Shown: positions 45,002 to 56,171 of the stretch, in pieces
Position numbering within the stretch: the stretch's first letter is position 1
How the letters are laid out: the number at the start of each line of letters is the position of its first letter
From: Lunularia cruciata
Lineage: Eukaryota; Streptophyta; Marchantiopsida; Lunulariales; Lunulariaceae
Length of the DNA: 64,000 nt
Direction: 5' to 3'
Assembly (NCBI GenBank): GCA_948567375.1
Contig: OX419760.1
Span: 24,304,001-24,368,000 of the forward strand
The notes under the pieces: generated by a model
Database searches by the model: none
What the model was told of the DNA's origin: nothing
Seen by the model: the letters and a program-made list of their open reading frames with translations, nothing else
Program-made: the position numbers and the translations under genes

Positions 45002-45560
45002 ATACACCATTAAGGATCTGATTAGACTCTCATGCATAGCCACTTGTGTTGAGGAAGGCTATAGTTTTCAACCTTGGGCTAGAAAAGACCAACATAAAGA
45101 GATGTCCATTTCAGATCCAAACATCTACAGGGATGGTTCTACATAGTACATCATATGTAGCGAACTCATTGTCTATATTCAGCCCAATCATCTAATTGAT
45201 AGTTTTGTGGTGAGAGCTCAAGCCATTGCAATAATAGTAGAGTCATATGATGTGCTAGTTGGTGGAGCAATCTTATAGCACATGGGTTTTAGCATTGACT
45301 CTTGGGAGGAGACAACTTCCTATAGGTTAAGTTGGCAATCAAGTGAGGGATGTGTATGTCACCTATTAGTGCACTTTGCAGTGATAGTCTTGGCTCACTA
45401 CAATCAAGGACTATGTCATCAATTTCAACTTTCAATGATTTTGCTAGTTGGCCTAGTAACTTATTGGAAGGGAATGCTCATGTGGAGGATACCCCAATAC
45501 CCTACTTAGATTTGGAGTACAAATGGGGTTATTCTATCCACCTTGGATATTCCATTGTGG
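45002..45560 (+). pseudogene. Retropepsin-like protease, copy B, right of insertion
   Basis: Continues from 34,852. The active-site region is badly decayed (text equivalent to copy A LDFGAQPLML reads L-D-S-H-A-stop-P-L-V-L near 45,030), then CPFQIQTS, then VESYDVLVGGAIL at about 45,235-45,275 and the conserved WEETTSYRLSWQSSEG (about 45,305-45,350). The family match with copy A is clear. Confidence 0.6.
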
Positions 45561-45689
45561 AGTTTTGAGGAGGCATTACAACAACATGTAGATAAGTTGG
45601 TGTAGCATGCTTGGAGTGGAGCCTTTGTACTCCCAATAGACTAGTTTGAAGATGAGCCTTTGAAGTCTATTTCCTTGTCAACTTTGGAT

Positions 45690-46610
45690 ACCACACTTAT
45701 TTTTTGGTAGTATCTAGAAGAGAGAGTATGCCTATTGGAGTTGTTTGATGGGATTAACATTGGACTAGCTACGGTACCACTGACAAGCATAGGAGGGTTC
45801 ACTAGTACTTTTATGTGGAGAGAGATGAGATTGCTAATTAAGTTGCTCTACATCATGTGGCATGCTTGCCCTATCAATATCTTGAGTTATTATAGATGTT
45901 AATGGTCAAGGGTTACCAAAAGACCCTACTAGTAGACATTTCCTTATTACGAGCATAGGATCTAAAGAGAAATTGTCTTGTTCATTTGGTGATTTTAGGA
46001 TGGCTATGATAGGACCATACCTATGTTGGTAAAGTTCAAGGTCTATAAGATCCACATTTTGGTATGTTTGGGGAGATATTATATATATTACAACATCTTC
46101 AAGCTCATCAATCTATTTCTTTTGTCTACATTTTAGAGAATGTCTCTTTGATGGGTGATTCTCACATATGGGTAGTGGCAAGTACATATCAAGTCAATTC
46201 TTGGATAGGACCTATGGTGTTTTTAGATGCAACTAGATTTGGATCATAGGCTCATCATCTTTGTCTTTGGTGGATAACCCTCTTACATAGAGAGGTTTTA
46301 CAAAGTGCCTTTGATGGGATTCAATTAGTAGTCCAACTTATTGTAAGTAATATTCTAGATGTTGGGTCCCAATCTTAGATAGATGTAGTGGTAGATAGGC
46401 CACTTATGGCAGTGGTGAACCTTGTTGGGCAGCCTTGAACTATTTTACCCACACTCATAAGATTCCCAAGCTCCCATGCTTTTTGATAGGGAGGTCATGG
46501 ACTTCTTTGGGAATCATAGTTACAACAATTAGTGGAGCTTAGCATTGATATGAGAGAGAGTCTACAATGGGTTTTTGTACCGGTATTATCACCATCTCAA
46601 TAGTGTTAAA
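45690..46610 (+). pseudogene. DNMT3-like cytosine-C5 DNA methyltransferase domain, copy B
   Basis: Motif I CLLELFDGINIGLATV (45,726-45,775; the usual Gly after Phe is Asp); YFYVERDEIAN (about 45,810-45,840); VALHHVACLPYQYLELL; motif IV region GW-L-stop-stop near 46,000, where the Pro-Cys-Gln triplet has been lost (CTA TGA TAG); GEILYILQHLQAHQSISFVY; motif VI ILENVSLMGD (46,129-46,160); VNSWIGPMVFLDATRFGS; then AHHLCLWW in the motif VIII position (about 46,250-46,270); and LVELSIDMRESLQWVF near the end (46,530-46,580), as in motifs IX-X. This is the more complete copy because its C-terminus is visible. It lacks the catalytic Cys and has about fifteen stops, so it is dead. Confidence 0.82.
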
Positions 46611-46730
46611 GGCATCCAAGCATCAAGTGTTAATATAGGCTATAGAAATAAACTATTTGACGTGGATTGTGAGCCTTGGATTGGTTGAGCAGCATAAGAT
46701 GCACTTGATAGGCATCACCACTTGGACACT

Positions 46731-46857
46731 TGTGAGCTTTGTGCCTCTCAAGATGATTCCAACATGTGTTGGAGGTGATGGACCAAGTGGACATGGTATC
46801 TTGGGATATAACCAATGAGAGTGGTCTACGGGGTACATCTAGGTGAGCATGGTCTAC
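46731..46857 (+). pseudogene. PHD-finger-like C4HC3 relic after the methyltransferase
   Basis: PHD fingers bind histone H3 tails. The first Cys pair is intact, TCELCASQDDSNM (46,728-46,766). One frame over, the text runs G-D-G-P-S-G-H-G-I-L-G-Y, then W-S-T-G-Y-I-stop-V-S-M-V-Y (46,774-46,857). The positions fit C-X2-C ... C-X2-C-X4-H-X2-C ... W-X-C-X2-C; TAT, TAC and TAG are each one transition from TGT, TGC and TGG. Only two of the eight zinc ligands are still present, so the call depends on spacing. Copy A cannot be checked because the window ends first. Confidence 0.4.
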
Positions 46858-47040
46858 TTAGGATACACCTAGAGGACCTGTCAAGCTTGCAGCCAGAGTA
46901 GATAAGAGTTTTTTGCTCTGAGGTTGGAAGACTCTAGTAGTTGGGGGCATGAGATTATTGCTCCAAAGGCCTTGGTGTAGAAGCCAATTGTGGTGCTCCC
47001 ATTTCTTCAAAATATTATTTTCATGATCATATCAAGCTTA

Positions 47041-48410
47041 CGTGTTAAGAGAACCATGAAGAATGATAGAATTATGGAGAGAAGTGCCTTAGATGAAGAG
47101 GTACTCAAACAAGTGACCCAGGCCAGTTTGGATGAAAGAAGTACTTAGAGTGATGTAGGATAGGTGATGCAAGCTGGCCTAGTTGCAAGATGTTCAACAC
47201 TTGGAGTGATGTAACATAATCCCAAATGCTAATAGGAAGAATGTGTGTGGAGATCACGTGAGCTATAGAGTCAAGTATCAAGATGACAAGAAAACTTGTG
47301 TCACAAAGGACATGAGAAATAGGGGTAGAATGATCTTGAGTGCCTAAGGAGGTTCAGCACTCAAAGTGCCAAAGGATCATTTGGAGTGCTTGCACGGTGT
47401 ACAACACTCAAAGTGCCAGTAGGTGAGGTGTATAGGCCCAAGTGTTTCATACCACTCAGAGGGAAGTGCTGCCTTAATTTGAACTTGCCACCAATGGCAC
47501 TTACCTCTAATAGCAATCATGGCCAAGGGTTATTACCTACAGGGTAACCATTGGCACACAACAAGCAAGTGTTGCATGGGAGAAAATGATTGGCAAATAA
47601 ATTATTTGGCACGTGGGAAATTGACTTTGCCCAAGAACAACATGCAAGGCCTTTGCATACATAACAATAAGTGCCTACCTACTTTGTAACCACTGTAGTG
47701 CTGAATAATGATCAAGATTTGGGTGTATAGATTGAAATACATGGCCTACAATGGCACTTCTTGCAATCCAACCTATCTACCTAGGTGATTGAGTAGTGTC
47801 TTGCAAATTTCATGAGTGCTTAGAGTTGGTTTTGAGAGTGAGTACTTAAAGTTGGTTTTGAGAGTGGCACTTGGTGCAATCTTAGGTACTTGTCATGAAG
47901 CAAGGCACTCAACATAGTAAACCAACAGCTTGTAGCATCTCTTTGTGTGTAGGAATCATGGTAGTCATTTCCAAGACTTACATGAAGGCTCTTGAGGCCA
48001 TCCTTAGATCCCTTTCCATACAAAAATGGGTAGTCCTATAGGACAGATGTAATTAGAAGTAAGCACTTAGGATTCCCCCTTTGGACTTGGGAGTTATCAA
48101 ACTTCCACATGATTCATGTGGAAGTTTAGAGCATGAAATAAGAGGTAAGAGAGAGAGAACTTCAGAAGGAATGCAAAAAAATCCACTGAATTGGACTAAG
48201 GACCATTGGTAAATAGCACTTGGCTTGGATGTTGGGGTTACAAGAGCAATGACAATAGATACCAAATTTGTAGATAAAGAGCTAATCCGCAAAGTTAAAA
48301 GCCGCTTCAATAGTAAGCACTCCAAGAAAAATGGATAGAGTGCAGCTAGTTACAAGGATCTTGTCAGAAGAGCCATTATAGAGGTAGTTATGAAACTCTT
48401 CAAATAAAAA
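47041..48410. other. No gene; short dispersed repeats
   Basis: The words CACTCAAAGTGCC, CTTAGAGTGATGTAG and TTGGTTTTGAGAGTG recur between 47,080 and 47,870. No RT, RNase H or integrase signature was found in any frame, which matters for element B. Longest readings are under 95 codons. Confidence 0.5.
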
Positions 48411-50720
48411 CTCTATCATGGAGAGAGAAAGGTTGGCAATGATCTTTGGTCTCAAGAAGTTAGACACTACTTGATTGGAAGGAAAGCCACCATTATCATG
48501 GATCACAAGGCTTTGAAGAATATCTTTAACAAGCCTAATGTGGAAGGGAGGCTAGGGAGGTAGATGATACCCTTGTCTGAGTATGACTATACCATTGAGG
48601 ATAGGCTACAAAAGAAACATGCAAATGCTGATTTGTTATCTAGAGCCTATGATCATGATGGAGATGAGCCAATGGATGACTCCTTCTTGGATGAGGAGCT
48701 CATGACAATCTCAGTCACTCAAGAGATTCCAGAGGATTACAAGGAGATTGTGGACTTTTTTGCAAGAGTTAACTATCCAAAAGGAATGCATGCTAGGGAG
48801 AGGAAGGCCCTTGCAACAAGATCTAGACCATACACAATGGTGGAGGATATTCTTTTTCACCAAGGAGCAGTGGGTAAGGAAGAGTCCATCTTACTCATAA
48901 AGGAGTTTCATGAAGGTTTGGTTTGTGGAGGACACTTTGCAGGAGAGTTGATTGGTTTAAAGATTCTAGATGTGGGTTACCATTGGAGGAGGATTTTCAA
49001 GGATTGTCTTGATTATTTCAAGACAATGTCATGTTTGTCTAGCTTTTGCTAGAAAGTCTACTTCCACTCTCCCTCTTAGATTAATTCCATGCTAGGACCT
49101 TTTGAGAAGTTGAATTGACTTTGTAAGTCCTCTCAATAGAACCCCAAGGAACAATTGGTACATTGTGGTTGTTACTGATTACCTTACCAAGTGGGTTGAG
49201 GTTAGACCATTGAGGGAAAAGAATGAAGATGAAGTTGGTATATTTCTTTATAAACACATTATCACTAGATTTGGGTGCCCTTTGGAGTTGGTTTCTAATA
49301 GAGGAGGAGAGTTTATAAGGAGCATCACTACAACCATGCTATGACATTTTTCTATCATACATAGAGTAACTACATCCTATAAGCCAAATTCCAATGGCTT
49401 GGCAGAGAGAACCAATCAGACCTTGCGCATGACATTGGCTAAAGATGTAGAAATGGAAGGGGCTAAACATCATTGGGACAAGAGGATTCATGCAATCTTG
49501 TAGGAGTATATGACAACCATGAAGACTTCCACCAGATATTCTCCATTTCATTTGGTATTTGATATTGAGTCTACCTTACCAATTCACTTTGATCTTCCTA
49601 CCTTCCAAAGCATTCATAGGAGATTAAAGAAAGCACATGGGAGTGATGTAGAGAAGTCAAGGAAAAATCAACTCATGGAATTGGAGGAGGCAAGAGCAAT
49701 TGCTATGGTTTGAGTGGAGCAAGCCCAAAGGGAAAAAGAAGGAGAGCTATGACAAGAGGCAAGGCAAGAAGAAAGTTGAGCCCTCCAAAGAAGGTGATTG
49801 GGTAATGTTGTTTGATTGCATTTGATTCAAGAGAGTGCAAAAGAAGTTTTTGCCTAAGTACTTTGGACCTTTCATAATGGAGAAGATGTGGGGCAATTAC
49901 ATCTATGATCTCAAGAGTTGGGAGGAAGACACTTTGATCAGATTAACAATGAGAAGTTAAAGATGCATCATAGAAGGTAGAGAGACCTTCACTCCAAGGA
50001 CGAAGTGATCTTCGCCCGGGAGTAAATGTAACACCCATTTGTGCATGTATGTGCTATAATGATATTTAGTTTGATATTATAAGTACTTGAGAGATACTAT
50101 TTATATAGAGATAAAGGATGGTTTTACATTAGTCATGATTAGCTAAAGTTAGTCATGGCTAAAATAGAGGGGGCCTTACTTTAACGGAAGTACAAAAGAT
50201 GAACACCGCTATTTTGGATTCTAGTGTATTGACTTGGTATTATTCTTAGGTATTGGCTTTGAGGAAAGAATTGAGAACTCTTGGACCCATATGTCTTTTT
50301 GTTTTGGATTCTTCTATGGTCCAAGGATAGCCCATGTGAACGAATCCTTGACTTAGTGGTTGGGTCAAGATAAGACCACATGCTTAGGTGAATATTCCCA
50401 TGAGTATGGATATTCTTTTAGACTTTTAGACTTTATTTGACTTTTAGTCTAGTAACTTGAGTTACTCCAATAATTAGTAACTTTGGTGCATAACAATTTC
50501 ACAAGTATATAAACTAGGGGTGAAGAAGAGGCACTCATCATCTTTTCCTTTGCAACTATTTGTCTCTCATTGAGTTCTCTAATGAGCAATGGTTTGAGCC
50601 TTGGAGTGTTAGCCTTAGAGGAGTATGATGGAGTTGGGGTTCTTTGCCTTCTTAGTCCATGGTGTGCTACCATAATAGCCATCAGAAGTTCATCTTTAGT
50701 GAGAGACAGGACAGCTCACA
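48411..50720 (+). mobile_element. 5'-truncated Ty3/gypsy copy, family D
   Basis: Begins inside RNase H (MERERLAMIFGLKK at about 48,416) and continues through integrase to a complete 3' LTR (50,027-50,720). The integrase module reads MHARERKALATRSRPYTMVE, FHEGLVCGGHFAGELIG, then CPLELVSNRGGEFIRSIT (second catalytic Asp again Asn, codon 49,296-49,298). It is the same family as the insertion at 34,853-45,001, on the opposite strand. The left end is not an LTR. Confidence 0.85.
50027..50720 (+). repeat. 3' LTR of the truncated family D copy
   Basis: 694 bp, TGTAACACCCATTTGTGC to GACAGGACAGCTCACA; preceded by CGCCCGGGAGTAAA, the probable polypurine tract region. Confidence 0.8.
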
Positions 50721-53700
50721 AGACAAGCACCAAAATGCTATGATGTGAGTGTGTGATATTATGGAGGAGATGATGGTGGAGTTCATGGAGAACACTACTA
50801 CCATAAATAAAGAACATGAGCTCTGACTAACATGTCAGAAACTCATGGATCCACTTGAAGATCAAACCTTGGAGTAGATTGCCTTAGAACTTAGGATTAG
50901 GATTGAGAGAAAGCTTAAAAAAGTTGAGAGAGAGCCTGTAGATGGCATTGCTTTTTGTAAGAGCTTTTTTTGATGATGTAGTGGAGACGTTAGAGCTAGA
51001 GGAGAAGTTTGAGGAGTCACAAGAGGAGGAATGGGTAGAACATTGGTCTTGGGTGCCCTTCAAAGGGTAGAACATTACAGTTTGCTGAGAAGAGAGGGTA
51101 GAACTTTATCTTTGGTGAAGATGTTGCCTTTAGAAGGGTAGAACATTGACTTCAAGGAAGATGGCTTCTTTGGAATGGCCAAACACTATCTTTGGAATAT
51201 TGCAGTTCAAGATCTTAGTAAGGAGCAAGGATGTTTGGAAGGTAAGCACCTTTTGGAGAAGGACTGGTCTTTGGAAGACTATACCCTTGTCTTAAAAGAG
51301 TAGGATGCTTATCTTCTCAAAATCTTTGGGAGACCTTTGGAGAAGAAGAGCACTTCTTGTTCTAAACCATCACTTCTCAGAATTCATTGGAATAATATGC
51401 TTTTGTGCAAGTGATTATTCTTGTTGTCTCTATAGTGTGCCTTCTTGGTGTTATTGTGCTTATCTGGGAGTTGTCTCTACTCAAGAGTCAAATAGTAAAT
51501 AGTAAAGGACTGCAATGTGATATTTTTCTTTGTATTCAATTATTTCTGCCCTATCTTTGTTGGATCAACATGTTGCTTACTAAAATACTTCAATTGCATG
51601 TTGACTGGGTTTTTACAAATTTAAACTTTAATTACAAGAAATTTATTAGTTTCTTCATCTAATGTAATTGCATCTTCTTCTTGAATGGTTCAAGTATTCA
51701 AGATCTAGTTTACAAACTTATTGAATATATGAGTCAAGAGATCACATCTATAGTACCTAGTGTGATATCCAAGTTCATGTTTTATACTCTAGTGAATATA
51801 CATTTATGCTAAATTACTTTCTTTGCTCTCCATTCATCTTAAACGTTTTCTTTTACCATTCTAACTTCAACTATCTTCTCATATTTGTGTCAATCTCCTT
51901 CTTCTTATCCTTCTTAGGAATCATGCTAGGATAATCTCTCTAAGACTTTATTTTAGAGACTTATCAGATTGATCAGAAATATCATTTATATTTTTATATC
52001 TGTATTATATTATTCATATCAACCATAACATATTAAAATTTATGATGCTTATGTGCATTCATAAGTGTTCTGTTTACCAAAATCTCTTTTAGTATTAACC
52101 AAAATGGATTTTGTTTCAAAAGGCAAGAATTTTTTTTGCAAATGTTTCAAGTCCAAATAATAGCACTTCATGCCAAACCTGCCATTGCTCTAACTAGTGA
52201 ATTATTAAAAGAACCAGAATAGAAGTTTGATACAAAAGCAGAAACAAGATTCCACCATATCTTATAAAAACATAATTAGGAGATGGAAATATACATAAGT
52301 ATAGTGTATTTATACCTAAGATTCTAGGGCACTTTATGGCATTGACCAATTTGCAATTCTGGATAGAAAATATACTCAAATATCAAATATCAAGGCATCT
52401 TAGCATTAGGTATTTTGAACAATTCCGGATTGAAAACTACAGGTACTCAAGGAGTCTTCTTGAATCCTTGGGAGAGCTTTTACCACTTAAATTATATTTT
52501 TCAATATTTTTAAACTTGATAATTATACCTAAATCTTTACTTTCTCCATAAAATTTGGAGAAGTGAAAATTGATTGAGATTGTCTAAAAAGAGGTTACAA
52601 AAGTCAATATTCCTAACTATATATCTGTATGTATATGCTTTATAAATATAGATTCCTCATTTTCTAGAGAGTAATCTTAATTTTAAATAATATTCCGAAA
52701 AATAAATTTTCTCACATGATATTCTATATTATATACTAAAGATTTGATAATATATTAGTAAATATATTATATAATAAATATAGCTATTTGGTATAGCATA
52801 ATTTTCAAGCATAGATAAGTCTGATTAGGAGCATTAATTTTCTTTGAAGTTTTTGAACACACTAAAATATAGAAACGTCAAAATTGCTCTACCTGAAAAC
52901 TCTTAGAGTCTTTGAAGTAGAGCACTTGATATAGAGGCTGGCCTCGGATTTATGTTGAGCTCCAATGTATCTCAGTTAATCAAAATATGGAAAAAATTGA
53001 AACGTGAATTAGAATAAACACTATAAACTAGAAAGATTCCAATTTAGATCAATTTTTACAGCTAGTCTCTTCCAATTGCTCAACTTAAATCAGAGATCAT
53101 ACATTCTAAAATACGACTATAGAAAGAGTATGCTACAAAGAAATCTTGAACATTCATGTGAGTAAATTCATAAATGTATTAACTCCTACAAACAAATAGC
53201 TATATGAAACAATTAGCTATTATATTTCACATTAAAATTAAATAAGATAGAAAATTTACAGATCTTAATAGAGGAGCATAAGACGACCTTTTTAATAATG
53301 AATGGACTATAATGAAATAGATCAAAGTATTCTTTGCACGTGACACTTAGTATTGTCACAACATACTGAAAATTCCACTATTAGAACTCTATCAGGCTAC
53401 ATAACTATTAAATCACTGGTCATGATTTGACAAAAGAATTGATATTTCCACGTCTTCCACTTTAAACCCAATCATTGTCGCACCAAACATCAATATCACA
53501 AAGCGGGAGGTGATAGTGAACTACTAGAAGGTCTAACTTTGGTCCCCTGATCTTGATGCTAGGTGTTAGTGCGAAAAGTTTTGAAGGGAATGTTTTTATG
53601 TAAAGGAATGCAAGGGAATTTCTAAAGGAGGTGTCGTAATCATTTTTATAAAGATATATGAAGGTTCATATAGAGATTAGAAGCATTATTAGAAGCATGG

Positions 53701-54310
53701 AAATATCATTTCTCTTTGATAATTAATTGATAGAGATTGGATATCTCTATCACAACTAGAGCTTTATTGCTTTCATTTGCTAAGTATAAAAGGAGAGTGG
53801 GGTACAAAAATCTTAATAGAGACATAAGATAACATTATTATAGAATACCAAAGTATTCTTTTTTTATGGTATATACTGAATATTCAAATTATAAATGACA
53901 AGAATTTCCATTTTTGTATTTAAATGTTCTACTCTCTAGGTAAATCCTTCAAATAAGTAATAGATTTTTTAATATACATTAAATGTTGTCTTGTTACAAA
54001 ACAGTATGTAAAGAGAATTTTAGGCTTTATTAGTATATTTAGATCAATATCCTGTCATCTATAAAGCAATGACATGATTTACGTTCAATGGTAATATATA
54101 TATATAGATACTTGGATTCTGGCGCGGTCTTTAGTGGACGAGCGAGCATTTGACCTATGAGCATATAGATGGATGGATATTTAACATGCATGCGCTGTGT
54201 TAGAGCAATGTGGATGAGTGACGGGCACTCTACGGTGGAGAGAGATTTGTTTTTCTTTATTCTTTCATTGTGTCCGGAGGATAAGCAGTAAACTAGTAGC
54301 ATAGCGAGAG
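50721..54310. other. Mostly AT-rich sequence without a supported gene
   Basis: 50,740-51,300 has short plus-strand readings (KPLEDQTLE, then ALELRIRIERKLKKVEREP) in a Glu/Lys-rich style and repeated GGTAGAACATT words; it may be another decayed gag. From 51,500 to 54,060 the DNA is strongly AT-rich with no reading above about 85 codons. Confidence 0.4.
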
Positions 54311-54619
54311 ATGGGCAATGCTGCTCAATTTCTATGTCTGGGCGATATGCATTCTATAGTGTTCCCGTGTGATTGGAAGGTTGTTAGTTGGAAGCATGAA
54401 AGAATTTTGGACCTCATGCTCCCTGGCTTTGATCTTAGTGGACCTCTTCCAGGTCTGCCTCCCACTCCGCTTCTTTTTGAGTGTGGAGATGCTGTGTTGA
54501 AATTTATACAATTGTCTCTGTATACTTCCATTGAGTTGTTGTGTCACATGCTAGACATGTCATACACTCGGCATTCCTTCCCCCGAAAAGACGATGACAC
54601 AAGCAACTATAGAGAATAA
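54311..54619 (+). CDS. Hypothetical ORF, 102 residues
   Basis: Not recognised. MGNAAQFLCLGDMHSIVFPC, then LPGFDLSGPLPGLPPTPLLF, with a hydrophobic KFIQLSLYTSIELLCHML segment and a polar end. It sits upstream of, and on the same strand as, the spliced gene at 54,908-56,171 and might be its first exon: a CTTCCAG|GTCTGCC donor-like site falls at about 54,450, but joining it there to 54,908 does not keep the frame. It may be a chance ORF; it stands out only because the local sequence is less AT-rich than its surroundings. Confidence 0.25.
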   Translation: MGNAAQFLCLGDMHSIVFPCDWKVVSWKHERILDLMLPGFDLSGPLPGLPPTPLLFECGDAVLKFIQLSLYTSIELLCHMLDMSYTRHSFPRKDDDTSNYRE

Positions 54620-54907
54620 TGCATACATAATACTTTTTGACGTGACGACCGAGAGCCGTGATTGAGGTAAAGTGTTGAACGGTCCAACCTAAATTTTGTG
54701 TGTTTGTTTGAGAAATTTGTTTCCTTTTCATTGTGTCCAAAGGACAGGCCGTAAAGAGACAAGGTAGTGTAGAGTTTGAAAACAGATGCATAGGCATTGG
54801 ACATGCATGCAAACGGGTGTTTATTGTTTCCGGAGGACATAAAGGCAGTTAGGGAAACAGAGTAACTTCTTTGAAGCTATTCTTTGAGGCTCATCAACAA
54901 TTTCCAG

Positions 54908-56171
54908 TCGTAACTATGTATCGTCTAGAAACTTGCTTTTTTGGAGCCAAGAAGCTGGTTCCAACTCTGGCACAGGCAATGGCTCTGAAAGCCATTCAGA
55001 TCAAGTTATGGACTGGGTTGCCAGTCCAACTATCAACAGCCACTCCGATCAACCCGGTAAGGCGATGAATGATGTTGTAGTGAACCTAGGGCACATAGGT
55101 GAGGATTTGGACATGAGCGCCTAGAGGACGGGAGATAATAATTTCAAGATGGGCATTGTTGGTGAAAGTGGTAGAACTCCTGCAGATTGGGGAAACGTAT
55201 CAGATAGTGTTGTAAATGCGTCTCTTGGAACAACCATTTGGAGTATACTTAGATTGCTTGCCGATGGAGTAGTGGCATGGGGTGGACGGAGTACACACTA
55301 TGATGGAACTCCCGGGTAAGTGAGAGTTGTTTTGTTTGTTTCCCTGAGGCATTTTTGAACTCATAAAATATGGTCAAAGCCTGCTGATAGTGCGTTAATT
55401 TTTGTAATGCGAGTTCATATGACAATGACATTCAATTTTAAGCTCCGCTGAACACTACCTACAATCCCTACGCTTCAAGATATTGTGACCAAACTTATTG
55501 GACACGTAAGAGTTATAAGCTGTACATGGTTAGAAAAAATAAACCTTCTTCTATCTTGGTATTATGGTCAGGTGGCTTACGATAGTGGAGTCAACCCTTG
55601 CCTTTTGAGCAAAAATATTTCCATTCATCATCACTTACATCAAAAAGTCTGCACAATTTGCATCTCCCATGTCCCTCTATGAGATACAACTTTCCTATAT
55701 CTTTGCTGTATAGTTCGGACATTCTCTCTCTGTTTATTTATTTTCTTAGTCTGCTTTCAAATGCACACCATGGTCTAAAACCTTCAAGTTGTAAATTTAC
55801 TTTGCATGAACTACACTAATGGACCGATTGCATCAAATAGCAGGATAATTCATCTGCAAAGCTTTAGGAATCTAACACTCTTTTCCCTTTGCAATGCCAC
55901 TTACAAACCCCCAATCGACTCAAGCAAGACCATTGCTCAGCAGTACCGCATATTCACTAGAAGGCGTTTGGAGTTGGGAGTCCCACGTCCATTATGGACA
56001 ATTGCAGGCTTAGCCCAGGTAATAAGTCCTTTTGCTTCCTAATGCGTACTCCGAATCATTCAGTTTGTCATAGTTCTATGTAAGATGTACTTACAAACTT
56101 GCTATATTCCTATGTAGTGGATTACTCTTAAGAGCATTAACGAGAAATATCCAGACTCTATATTGTATTGA
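54908..56171 (+). pseudogene. Probable three-exon gene of unknown function, one in-frame stop
   Basis: Not recognised. Exon a 54,908-55,315 follows a TTTCCAG acceptor and reads RNYVSSRNLLFWSQEAG, a Ser/Gly/Asn-rich stretch, ...DWGNVSDSVV, WSILRLLADGVVAWGGRS, ending at GG|GTAAGTG. Exon b 55,844-56,018 (AATAGCAG acceptor) reads IIHLQSFRNLTLFSL, KPPIDSSKTIAQQYRIFTRR, then LELGVPRPLWTIAGLAQ, with donor CAG|GTAATAAGT. Exon c 56,118-56,171 (CCTATGTAG acceptor) reads WITLKSINEKYPDSILY and a stop. Phases agree (2, then 0), and no alternative frame stays open across both junctions, which supports real splicing. A TAG at about 55,121 in exon a means a recent pseudogene, a different exon boundary or a sequencing error. 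The 5' end is not defined; introns are 528 and 99 bp. Confidence 0.5.

Larger units (their letters stand above)
32821..47040 (+). mobile_element. Methyltransferase-bearing retroelement, copy B (split by an insertion)
   Basis: Same family as 1-3,895 but on the plus strand: gag (32,860-34,190), linker, protease N-terminal flank (to 34,852), a 10-kb gypsy insertion (34,853-45,001), protease remainder (45,002-45,560), C5-methyltransferase (45,690-46,610), and a PHD-finger-like block (46,731-46,857). Joining the text on the two sides of the insertion restores the order seen in copy A, so the split is secondary. Stops are frequent in every domain. No reverse transcriptase or integrase follows down to 48.4 kb. 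Both ends are approximate and no LTR could be assigned. Confidence 0.72.

Noticed and set aside
47041-48410. Search for RT or integrase of the methyltransferase element
   Set aside because: No conserved motif in any frame; the pol text starting at 48,411 belongs to the separate family D copy.
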